The notes beneath the pieces were generated by a model that was not told where the DNA came from, searched no databases, and saw only the letters and a program-made list of their open reading frames with translations. A DNA stretch of 64,000 bases from Smithella sp. (GTDB taxonomy: Bacteria > Desulfobacterota > Syntrophia > Syntrophales > Smithellaceae): NCBI GenBank assembly GCA_018056685.1, contig JAGPFC010000001.1, positions 1 through 64,000 on the forward strand, in the 5' to 3' direction. How positions within the stretch are numbered: the first letter of the stretch is position 1; each line of letters opens with the position of its first letter. Positions 56,807 through 64,000 of the stretch are shown here, one piece after another. The translations under genes were made by a program, and so were the position numbers.

Positions 56807-58375
56807 ATGAATCAAGAATCCAGCCAATTGGAAAATCAGGATTTAAAGACTTTCCTCGACGATACCTTCGATACGATGGAAAAGGTCCTGGACGAGCAGA
56901 ATCCTGAGCTGAAACAATACGAAATCGGCACGGTGCAGTTTGTCGGACGCGATATTGCCCGGGTCAGCGGCCTGCCGCATATCCGTGCGGAGGAACTGGT
57001 GCGCTTTGCCGGAAATTACATGGGGCTGGTGTTTAACATTGATCCCAAAGAAATCGGCGTGATTCTTCTTGATCCCAGTGAGAATCTTCAGGTGGGATCG
57101 GAGGTTCACCGTACCAAACGCGTTCTGGATGTGCCGGTCGGAGACGGGCTGTTAGGACGGGTGGTCGATCCGCTGGGAAGGCCGCTCGACGGTTTGGGCG
57201 AGGTCAATACCGTGATGAGGCTGCCGGTGGAAAGACCAGCGCCAGCGGTTATGGACCGCGCGCCGGTGACAGTACCCTTACAAACCGGCATTAAAGTTAT
57301 TGATGCGCTCATTCCCGTGGGACGGGGCCAGCGCGAACTCATCCTGGGCGACAGAATGACCGGTAAGACGGCTATTGCCGTGGATACCATTATCAATCAG
57401 AAAGAAACAGGGATTATTTCCATCTATTGCGCCATTGGTAAGAAAAGTGCCGATGTCGCCAAGGTTATTGCCGAACTGCGCGATCACGGCGTTATGGGAT
57501 CCTGCATTGTCGTCGTGGCCACCGGTGAAGACACCCCGGGTTTGCAATTCATTGCGCCTTACGCGGCCACAAGCATGGGAGAATACTTCGTGGAGCAGGG
57601 GCGCGATGTGCTGATTGTCTATGACGATCTAACATCGCATGCCCGCGCTTACCGGGAAGTATCGCTGCTGCTCAGGCGGCCTCCGGGACGAGAAGCTTTC
57701 CCCGGCGATATATTTTATATTCACTCCAGGCTTCTGGAGCGTTCCACGCACATGCGGCCGGAACTCGGCGGCGGATCGCTGACGTCCCTGCCCATTACCG
57801 AAACCGAGGCGCAGGATATGTCCTCCTACATTCCCACCAATCTGATTTCCATAACCGACGGGCAGATTTATCTTTCACCGGTTCTTTTCAGCAAAGGTAT
57901 TCTGCCGGCGGTAGATGTCGGCAAGTCCGTTTCCCGCGTGGGTGGAAAGACGCAATTGCCCGCGTATCGCTCCGTGGCCGGAGATTTACGCCTGTCCTAT
58001 TCGCAGTTTGAAGAGCTGGAATCGTTCTCCCGTTTCGGCACGAGACTGGATGACAGCACCCGGCGGACGCTTGAGCGCGGCTGGCGAGTGCGTGAAATTC
58101 TCAAACAGGGGCAGTACAAGCCACTGCGTGCCTCCGAACAGATTACGTCCCTGCTTTCCGTGACAGGTGGCGCTCTGGATAAAGTGCCGACGGAAAGAAT
58201 CCGCGAAGCGGAAGTGCAGGTGCTGCAAACGGTCAACGAAACATTACCGGAATTGTGCGGGCGCATCGAGGCCGGCAAAAAACTGGACATGACGGATCGC
58301 GACAGCATTATGGACAAAATCAAACCGGCCGTTGCGCCGTTTGAAGAAGCAGAGGAAGCCAATGCAAACAACTGA
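56807..58375 (+). CDS. atpA: N-ATPase alpha subunit
   Basis: 522 residues. Walker A GDRMTGKT (181-188) has M184 where most alpha subunits have Gln (GDRQTGKT). [31 protein letters not shown] and the arginine-finger region VSRVGG are intact. Non-catalytic nucleotide site of F1. GGAGG lies 8 nt before the ATG. The 182-nt gap to atpF is mostly repeat. Confidence 0.95.
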   Translation: MNQESSQLENQDLKTFLDDTFDTMEKVLDEQNPELKQYEIGTVQFVGRDIARVSGLPHIRAEELVRFAGNYMGLVFNIDPKEIGVILLDPSENLQVGSEVHRTKRVLDVPVGDGLLGRVVDPLGRPLDGLGEVNTVMRLPVERPAPAVMDRAPVTVPLQTGIKVIDALIPVGRGQRELILGDRMTGKTAIAVDTIINQKETGIISIYCAIGKKSADVAKVIAELRDHGVMGSCIVVVATGEDTPGLQFIAPYAATSMGEYFVEQGRDVLIVYDDLTSHARAYREVSLLLRRPPGREAFPGDIFYIHSRLLERSTHMRPELGGGSLTSLPITETEAQDMSSYIPTNLISITDGQIYLSPVLFSKGILPAVDVGKSVSRVGGKTQLPAYRSVAGDLRLSYSQFEELESFSRFGTRLDDSTRRTLERGWRVREILKQGQYKPLRASEQITSLLSVTGGALDKVPTERIREAEVQVLQTVNETLPELCGRIEAGKKLDMTDRDSIMDKIKPAVAPFEEAEEANANN

Positions 58376-59240
58376 GTCGCTCAAAAGAAGAATTAAAAGC
58401 GCGGGCGATCTGCTGTCGGTGGTCAAAACAATGAAGGCCCTGGCCGCCGTGAGCATCCGGCAGTATCAGAAGGCCGTGGAGTCGCTGGACGATTATAACC
58501 GGACTGTGGAAATGGGACTGCAAATTGTTCTTAAAGAACGCATGGGCGCGATGATGCAAAGCAAAGATGCTGCCGTCAAACGCATGGGCGTGATCGTGTT
58601 CGGTTCCGATCAGGGGTTGTGCGGCCAGCTCAACGAACAGATCTCCGTTTATGCCATGGACTACCTCAAAGATGCCGGCATCAAAAAAGAAAACCGCAAG
58701 GTACTGGCTGTGGGTGCGCGCGTGGCGGATTATGTGGAGGATGCCGGACAACCCATCGACGAACTGCTGACCACGCCGAGTTCGACGGCGGGCATCACAC
58801 CGCTGGTCCAGGAAATCATCATGATTATTGAAGAATGGCATTTCAAACAAAACGTCGGTCATTTTATGCTATTTTACAACGACTACATCAGCGGTTCCAA
58901 TTATCATCCTTACAAAGTTCAGCTTCTACCGGTTAATCGCGAATGGCTTAAAGATATTGCCCGCAAGAAATGGGATTCCAAATCCCTGCCCATCTACCGG
59001 ATGGATGGAGACAAAATTTTTTCCTCGCTGATCAGAGAATATCTTTTCGTTTCGCTTTACCGCGCTTTTGCCGAATCGCTGGCCAGCGAAAATGCGAGCA
59101 GGCTGGCTTCCATGCAGAACGCGGAAAAGAATATTGAAGAGCAATTGCTGGATCTGCACGTTCAGTTTCACCGCACGCGTCAGATGACCATTACTGAAGA
59201 ACTGCTGGATATTGTTGCCGGCTTCGAGGCGTTAAGTTAA
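58362..59240 (+). CDS. atpG: N-ATPase gamma subunit
   Basis: 292 residues from [32 protein letters not shown], overlapping the atpA stop by 14 nt. The N- and C-terminal coiled-coil helices (the latter [47 protein letters not shown]) form the rotor shaft; the middle [10 protein letters not shown] motif is present. Ends the operon. Confidence 0.93.
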   Translation: MQTTESLKRRIKSAGDLLSVVKTMKALAAVSIRQYQKAVESLDDYNRTVEMGLQIVLKERMGAMMQSKDAAVKRMGVIVFGSDQGLCGQLNEQISVYAMDYLKDAGIKKENRKVLAVGARVADYVEDAGQPIDELLTTPSSTAGITPLVQEIIMIIEEWHFKQNVGHFMLFYNDYISGSNYHPYKVQLLPVNREWLKDIARKKWDSKSLPIYRMDGDKIFSSLIREYLFVSLYRAFAESLASENASRLASMQNAEKNIEEQLLDLHVQFHRTRQMTITEELLDIVAGFEALS

Positions 59241-59281
59241 TCAATGAACAACTACCATTAACAAGAAAGAAGGTGATCATC

Positions 59282-60151
59282 ATGGCAGCCGAAATGAACG
59301 TTTGCGGTATTTGCGCCTGGCGCAGGGAGTGTCAGAAAAGATTTAAACTGGACAAAGATTCTCTGGTGGGCAGTCATTGCCCTGATTATACAAGGGATCT
59401 GACCATCAAGCCGGCCGCCACCGCGGACAATGAAGATGAGAAGTTGATCATGGACAAGATGGTTCAGATGCAGGTTGCCAAATGGCGCAAACTGTTTGAC
59501 CAGGCCATGAGACAGGGACTCAAAATTGAAAACTTCAAGGGCGGACCCATCATTACCGTTTCCAGAGAGGCGGGAGCAGGAGGAAGCGACATCTCCCGGA
59601 GATTGGCCAAAGCCATGGGGATGGACCTGATCGGCGGTCAGATTATTCAGCATGTCGCGGACAGCGCCAAGATGAGCCGAAAAGTCATTGAAACGCTTGA
59701 TGAACGGGAAGTGACGTTCCGGGAAACGCTCCTTTCTTCGCTGTTTGGAGAAAACCGTCCCTGGCCGGGCGAATATCTGCATCATCTGACCAGGGTGATA
59801 GGCACCATCGGCATTTTCGGCAATGTTGTAATTGTCGGCAGAGGAGCCAATTTTGTCTTGCCGCAAGACAGAATATTCAGGACCAGAATCATCGCTCCCA
59901 TGGAATCAAGAATCAGGTACTTTATGGAAGACAGGGGATACACCCGAGCCGAAGCGGAACAGTATATTGTCAAAAGAGATAATAATCGGAAAGCATTCGT
60001 CAGAAAATATTTCAATGCGGACATCGCTGATACGCAATACTACGACATGATCATCAATACGGAAAAGATATCCATGGCACAGGCTACTGAAGCCATTATT
60101 GTGGCTTTCAACCAGCGAAGAAAAAGAAAGAGAGCTGATGCAAAAGCGTAA
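59282..60151 (+). CDS. cytidylate-kinase-like protein with Cys-rich N-terminus
   Basis: 289 residues from ATG 59282 (AAGGTG upstream). The C-terminal 200 residues are the Cytidylate_kin2 fold: nucleotide loop ITVSREAGAGGSDISRRLAKAMG (91-113), VIVGRGANFVLPQ, and RAEAEQYIVKRDNNRKAFVRKYF. The N-terminus has C8, C11, C17 and C33 (CGIC...C...C), a possible metal or FeS site not seen in CMP kinase. 41 nt after atpG, so perhaps in the ATPase transcript. Substrate not known. Confidence 0.82.
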   Translation: MAAEMNVCGICAWRRECQKRFKLDKDSLVGSHCPDYTRDLTIKPAATADNEDEKLIMDKMVQMQVAKWRKLFDQAMRQGLKIENFKGGPIITVSREAGAGGSDISRRLAKAMGMDLIGGQIIQHVADSAKMSRKVIETLDEREVTFRETLLSSLFGENRPWPGEYLHHLTRVIGTIGIFGNVVIVGRGANFVLPQDRIFRTRIIAPMESRIRYFMEDRGYTRAEAEQYIVKRDNNRKAFVRKYFNADIADTQYYDMIINTEKISMAQATEAIIVAFNQRRKRKRADAKA

Positions 60152-60346
60152 AAATAAAAATTGACCGTTTTCATAAAAAGGCGGCTTTCTTGTAGGCAGG
60201 GAAATAACTTTCCCGTGTCGCTGAGAAATCTTGCTCCATTGGACAGCTTGATTGTCCTGACCGGTAATTGGATTGTTTAATGGTTCCCGGTTGCGATACT
60301 GTTTGAACGCAACAATGAACGTTCGTTCGGATTGAGGATTCAGATC

Positions 60347-60384
60347 AAAAAAGAAAGGCAGAATCCTCAAACGTTCTGCCTTTC
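60347..60384 (-). terminator. terminator after the cysteine protease gene
   Basis: GAAAGGCAGAA pairs perfectly with TTCTGCCTTTC (loop 10 nt). On the minus strand TTTTTT follows. 29 nt past the protease stop. The rest of the 60152-60413 gap shows nothing else. Confidence 0.85.
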
Positions 60385-60413
60385 AGGCTGTGTTCCCGAA
60401 AAAGTTGCCCTTT

Positions 60414-61598
60414 TTAACGACCGCTCTGAGTCACCGTAAATGTCTTACCGGCAATGCTCATGGTTCCTGTTCTTGCAGGTTTCTTTGTATTCGGAGCCAC
60501 ATTATAACCGACCGATCCGCTCTCTACGGATGGAATGGTTATCCAGGACGCGTTGCTCACGGCATTCCAACTGCAACCTGCATTGGCTGTCACGGTTACG
60601 ACACCTGAACCACCGGTCGCCGGAAATGAGCCACCGGTCGGTGAGATCGAATAGGTGCAGGCTGCTTCCTGATAGGCTATGGTATAATCACCAAAATGTA
60701 CCGGGGCTTCAAGCTGTGAATAGGCTATATTGAAGAAGCCACCTTCACCCCACCCGGTTCCCCAGCTGTTTTTGGCAATAAAATACTGACCGCTGTCACT
60801 GTAGCCAACAATCAAAATGGCATGTCCGCCTTCATAGTTGCCTGTCGCATATGAATAGATGCCACCGCTATAGTAGAAAAAGTCTGTGTAGACATCCATC
60901 GTTGTGACCAAGGGGCCGTAAGTATTCAAGGCATTCTTGATGGCTTCTACTGAGGGGGAGGTAGTAGCCACGTAGGCCCAGCCGCCGATTACATCGGTAT
61001 CCAACTGCCAATCGGCGCAGGAAGCGTTCCGGCATTTGCTGTTCGCAGCAGTATAAGGGAAACACACTTCCGATGGCAAACCGGTATCACGGATGAAGCT
61101 GGAAGCGCGATCAATGTAGCCTCCGCTGCAGCTTCCCGCCCGGCTGCAGGAAAGAAGGATTTGTTCGGCTAAGTCCCAATCACCGGCTGGACAGCCGGCC
61201 TTGATCAACGAGAACGACTCAAGAGCGCCGGCAGTTGCAAAGGCCCAGCAACTTCCACAGTTCCCCTGGTCGCGTACGGACGTCACGCAACTGTTATAAT
61301 TGATGGGCGTATTTCTCCAGTCAAGATCTGACGGAAGTGCGGTCATAGGAGCTTCAAGGGCAACCTTCTTCTCCGTACCTGTCATTTCAGGTTTCATCAG
61401 GCCGAAGCGCAGCTTCCTTTGATCGGACGGTAATTTGGAAACGGATGTTTCCCCGGCAATCCATTTGACACCTTTTGCTTTTACTGCTGCTTTAATTTCA
61501 TCCGATTCCGCTGCGAAGGAAAACGTGCAGAATAACAGCAGCGAAAACATCATAAACAGCAGAGGGATCAGCCTTTTGCGCAAGATATCATTTTTCAT
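60414..61598 (-). CDS. secreted papain-like (C1A) cysteine protease with BACON domain
   Basis: 394 residues. Signal peptide about 1-29 (FSFAA), propeptide-like segment to about 88, mature catalytic domain from about 90: oxyanion Q111, nucleophile C117 (GNCGSCWAF), H259 and N277 (AKNSWGTGWGEGG). Several extra Cys suggest disulfides. The C-terminus (about 314-394: CTYSISPTGGSFPATGGSGVVTV...TVTQSGR) is a BACON domain, often carbohydrate- or mucin-linked. 16 nt downstream of a chagasin-like inhibitor gene; GGAGGAG ribosome site. Probably exported to break down protein outside the cell or in the periplasm. Confidence 0.93.
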   Translation of the reverse strand: MKNDILRKRLIPLLFMMFSLLLFCTFSFAAESDEIKAAVKAKGVKWIAGETSVSKLPSDQRKLRFGLMKPEMTGTEKKVALEAPMTALPSDLDWRNTPINYNSCVTSVRDQGNCGSCWAFATAGALESFSLIKAGCPAGDWDLAEQILLSCSRAGSCSGGYIDRASSFIRDTGLPSEVCFPYTAANSKCRNASCADWQLDTDVIGGWAYVATTSPSVEAIKNALNTYGPLVTTMDVYTDFFYYSGGIYSYATGNYEGGHAILIVGYSDSGQYFIAKNSWGTGWGEGGFFNIAYSQLEAPVHFGDYTIAYQEAACTYSISPTGGSFPATGGSGVVTVTANAGCSWNAVSNASWITIPSVESGSVGYNVAPNTKKPARTGTMSIAGKTFTVTQSGR

Positions 61599-61614
61599 AT
61601 CTCCTCCTTTTAAT

Positions 61615-62037
61615 CTAAATGATTTTGATTCTTATCAAAAAATGATCCTGTGATTTTTTAACCCCTTCCCATTGTCTGTAATAGTCCATTTTGATTTCCG
61701 TCTTACCCGCCTTTTCAGCCTTGAAACGCCAGACATGGACAACAGGAGCTCCGATTTTTTCTTTTTCTGAGAGTTGCCTCGTTTTGTCTCCAATGAACTC
61801 CAGATATTGCGAATTAATTTCATGAACGTGCCAAGTAAAACCGGCGCTGCCTAATTCAGCAAGTTCAATCTGTATGAGCGTTTTAGCTTTAACGGTTATC
61901 TCCTGACCATTTTGTTCTTTGCGGACGATAACCGGATCATCCTTCACTGCTTTATCAAACGACCACGTTGTCTCATAAAGAGCAAATTGGAATAATAAAA
62001 TGAAAAGACCTGAAATAACTGTAGTTTTCCTGTCCAT
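61615..62037 (-). CDS. chagasin-family (I42) cysteine protease inhibitor
   Basis: 140 residues from MDRKTTVISGLFILLFQFALYETTWS, a signal peptide; AAGGAGG lies 6 nt upstream, so the start at 62058 is rejected. Inhibitor loops: ELGSAGFTWHV (like NPTTGY-W), and HVWRFKAEKAGKTEIKMDYYRQWE (like RPW). The protein would block C1 proteases such as the one encoded next. Inhibitor first, protease second, 16 nt apart, consistent with protecting the cell during export. Confidence 0.85.
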   Translation of the reverse strand: MDRKTTVISGLFILLFQFALYETTWSFDKAVKDDPVIVRKEQNGQEITVKAKTLIQIELAELGSAGFTWHVHEINSQYLEFIGDKTRQLSEKEKIGAPVVHVWRFKAEKAGKTEIKMDYYRQWEGVKKSQDHFLIRIKII

Positions 62038-62183
62038 CGCAGTCCTCCTTATGGTCACCGCTTATCTTGCCGACGGCGGAGTTCCTGGGGGTACAGGTCA
62101 GCTTGATGAGCTTATCGAGCCATAACTGTTTTCTCGATGCTCCTCAGGAAGGGTTGTCAAGGTTTCTTGAATTCATCCTCTCA

Positions 62184-62462
62184 TTACTCTTGCTTACATT
62201 TCCAGATCTGGAATTTTGCCGCTGTAACATCTACAGTACCTTTTCTTTCACTACCGGTAGAGATAATCTTATAGGAATCTCCTCCCGCATTATACACGGT
62301 CAGTTGGATGTTACGGGTCAGGTTTACGCCCGCCATGCCTCTGGCAGATGATTTTTTTATGAATGTGCATTTACCTGTGTCGGATACTTCTGCGATCTGC
62401 TCACCTTCAGGAGGTAAAATATTACTTTTACCACTGGCGCAGAACGCCAATGCTAACAACAT
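62184..62462 (-). CDS. small DUF4156/RcsF-like protein with damaged start
   Basis: 92 residues from an internal ATG: MLLALAFCASGKSN then a compact domain with two Cys (KCTFIKKSS, QIWKCKQE), loosely like DUF4156/RcsF. Upstream, a ribosome site and ATGAAAAGATAG are followed out of frame by codons reading EKIA-stop-VF just before MLLALAFC. One lost A in AAAAA and TGG changed to TGA would explain this, giving an original MKKIAWVFMLLALAFC lipoprotein signal. So it may be a recent pseudogene or use the inner start. Confidence 0.5.
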   Translation of the reverse strand: MLLALAFCASGKSNILPPEGEQIAEVSDTGKCTFIKKSSARGMAGVNLTRNIQLTVYNAGGDSYKIISTGSERKGTVDVTAAKFQIWKCKQE

Positions 62463-62660
62463 AAAGACTCAAGCTATCTTTTCATATAATCTCCGTGATG
62501 CTAGAATGAGTAATTTGGTTCGTTATTTTCTCATGGGTTTACTTTTGTTATAATTTACACCATCATGAAAATATTATCAATCCTATGAAAGCGAAGGGTT
62601 GGATTACGTTGATTATTCACGGTTTTTTTGATTTTGTCATAGAACGATCACGCTTCAACA

Positions 62661-63197
62661 CTATTTCATCTCTGCCTTGAGCCTGATTCTCTTGCCGGCA
62701 ATCATAAAGTTTTCTTTCCCAATATGATGCAGGGTCTGCGGATTTTTTACGGACGGGTCAATCCAGGCCTTCACAACTTCAACAACAAAGAAACCATACT
62801 TTGCCACCATTCTGGTATCAACCACACGGCATTCAAAATTGGCGTAGCACTCATTAATCAGCGGCGCCCGGACCACGGAAGCCGGTTTGGACGTCAGACC
62901 GAATTTTTCAAGCTTGTTGATCTTATCTCCGTGAAGCTTTCCGCAGGCAAACATCTGTTTCGCAATCTTGACCGTTGGAATATTAATCACGCATTCCCCG
63001 GTAGCCTTCAGCAGGTTGAAGGAATAATTCAAATCACTCATGACAAATCCCACCAGCGGTGGCTCGAATTCCATCATCGTGTGCCACGACATCGGCATTA
63101 CATTCTGCTTATCCTCGCGGGCGGTTGTGACCATGATCACCGGCCCCGACTCCAACAGCGTGTACACCTTGGAAAGAGGAAAAGATTTCCTGGCCAT
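62661..63197 (-). CDS. flavin reductase-like (FMN-binding split barrel) protein
   Basis: 178 residues. Flavin_Reduct fold: GPVIMVTTAREDKQNVMPMSWHTMMEFEPPLVGFVMSDLNYSFNLL (FMN phosphate and ring contacts) and ECVINIPTVKIAKQMFACG. Such proteins bind FMN and act as reductases or electron carriers in anaerobes. The start abuts the NUDIX gene stop, so the two are co-transcribed. Confidence 0.88.
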   Translation of the reverse strand: MARKSFPLSKVYTLLESGPVIMVTTAREDKQNVMPMSWHTMMEFEPPLVGFVMSDLNYSFNLLKATGECVINIPTVKIAKQMFACGKLHGDKINKLEKFGLTSKPASVVRAPLINECYANFECRVVDTRMVAKYGFFVVEVVKAWIDPSVKNPQTLHHIGKENFMIAGKRIRLKAEMK

Positions 63198-63686
63198 TCA
63201 AATACTCCTTTTCATCCCCAATTTATTTTGAAGTTGTTCAAGAAAACCGCGCTGACCGGCTAATAACTTTTCGCGGGCCTGCGTTATGGTAAACCAGCCG
63301 CCTTTATCAACCTCCGGAAATTCCTGTTCCTTGCCGGAGCGCGGCGGCCATTCCATCGAAAACATATTACTTTTTATGGATGTTGCGTCAAGATTGCCCT
63401 CCACCGCCCAGACGTAAACAACCTTTCCACTGGGTTGCTTGAGTGGTGTGAGTTCTATAAAATTACCGTTTATATCCAAACCGGTTTCTTCACGAAACTC
63501 CCGTTTGGCAGCTCCCAGGGAATCTTCTCCAACTTCAAATTCACCTTTGGGGACAGACCATGAGCCCTCATCCTTCTTCGCCCAATAAGGTCCGCCGGGA
63601 TGGACTAGAAAGACTTCCAAGGCGTCATTCAACATTCGATACAACAGAATCCCGGCGCTTGTTTTCTTAGGCATTGATTCAGACAA
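63198..63686 (-). CDS. NUDIX hydrolase
   Basis: 162 residues. Nudix box GEFEVGED-SLGAAKREFREETGLD (about 48-71) carries the metal-binding REFREE. The WSVPKGEFEVGED lead is typical of DIADENOSINE-polyphosphate/ADP-ribose type hydrolases (MutT-like). Hydrolyses a nucleoside diphosphate linked to a group X. Directly followed by the flavin reductase gene. Confidence 0.9.
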   Translation of the reverse strand: MSESMPKKTSAGILLYRMLNDALEVFLVHPGGPYWAKKDEGSWSVPKGEFEVGEDSLGAAKREFREETGLDINGNFIELTPLKQPSGKVVYVWAVEGNLDATSIKSNMFSMEWPPRSGKEQEFPEVDKGGWFTITQAREKLLAGQRGFLEQLQNKLGMKRSI

Positions 63687-63707
63687 CCGTCATTCTCGAC
63701 AATCAAT

Positions 63708-64000
63708 TCATCCTATTTTATAGAGAATGCGCGTATTTTCCTCTCCAAACCAGTTTTTATGTTCTGAAATGATTTTTCCGTGGAATTTTTTACATATGTG
63801 CTCGGAAACACTTTCATGGGCATAGGCATAGCCCATCATATAACCCTTATCGAATGTATCAACAATTATATTGGAAATGAGAGCCCTCCCGATACCCTTG
63901 CCGTTAAATTGAGGCAAAACTCCGAAAGAACATAAGTAAACTTCATTATCCGTCATCATGGAGATCAGTTTATTAAAATTATCCTGATCTTTATGGTAGG
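63708..64000 (-). CDS. GNAT N-acetyltransferase, N-terminus beyond the window
   Basis: About 96 C-terminal residues; the frame is open to the right edge, and the Met at 63959 is internal. Acetyl-CoA-binding motif A: VLPQFNGKGIGRALISNIIV; the final strand NTRILYKIG fits the GNAT C-terminus. Substrate unknown. 22 nt upstream of the NUDIX gene on the same strand. Confidence 0.8.
   Translation of the reverse strand, partial: YHKDQDNFNKLISMMTDNEVYLCSFGVLPQFNGKGIGRALISNIIVDTFDKGYMMGYAYAHESVSEHICKKFHGKIISEHKNWFGEENTRILYKIG

Overview
The window looks like a chromosomal segment of a Gram-negative anaerobe of the Desulfobacterota, most like the Syntrophales (Syntrophus/Smithella relatives). This is inferred from content: AMP-forming acetyl-CoA synthetase next to EtfBA and a membrane FeS ETF oxidoreductase (EMO type), a ferredoxin-dependent 2-oxoacid oxidoreductase, beta-oxidation enzymes, an N-type ATPase, outer-membrane beta-barrels and a Kdo transferase. 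I see no tRNA, rRNA, CRISPR array, transposase, integrase or phage gene.

Layout. 1-9542 (minus): the end of a beta-barrel gene, crotonase, acyl-CoA ligase, EMO, etfA, etfB and acsA, together an electron- and acyl-CoA-handling module. 10012-11352: porin. 11461-11866: a dense cluster of hairpin repeats. 11873-18028 (minus): marR, adaptor, and an RND pump fused in frame to a TolC-like channel. 18232-23202 (plus): HflX with no ordinary start codon, then porGDAB. 23291-29947 (mostly minus): zinc-ribbon membrane protein, PLP dehydratase, Kdo transferase, rpe (plus), glycosyltransferase, nitronate monooxygenase family protein, hydroxyacyl-CoA dehydrogenase. 30177-38457 (plus): NYN protein, two large Ig-like lipoproteins, OmpA-type protein with thrombospondin-3 repeats. 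38830-45372 (plus): MFS exporter, gene remnant, two very small ORFs, ferredoxin-like protein, REC-REC-HD-GYP protein, selenium-type cluster yedF-DUF3343-csd. 45592-51252: small membrane protein, CotH-like lipoprotein, histidine kinase and sigma-54 response regulator. 51595-60151 (plus): RsbRD_N-like protein, full N-ATPase operon atpDCQRBEFAG, cytidylate-kinase-like protein. 60414-64000 (minus): papain-like protease with a chagasin-type inhibitor, small lipoprotein with a damaged start, flavin reductase, NUDIX, GNAT fragment.

Working together. The 1-9.5 kb genes can activate fatty acids, oxidise acyl-CoAs, pass electrons through ETF to the membrane quinone pool, and interconvert acetyl-CoA and acetate; the hydroxyacyl-CoA dehydrogenase at 29 kb and PorGDAB fit the same metabolism. 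The N-ATPase is an ion-translocating ATPase whose c-subunit has an unusual binding site.

The most unexpected signal is intergenic: a modular family of short hairpins whose stems change with compensation while a purine-rich loop, usually 12 nt, stays constant. Copies lie near 11.5, 26.2, 34.4, 38.5, 53.9 and 56.6 kb, including two insertions inside the ATPase operon.
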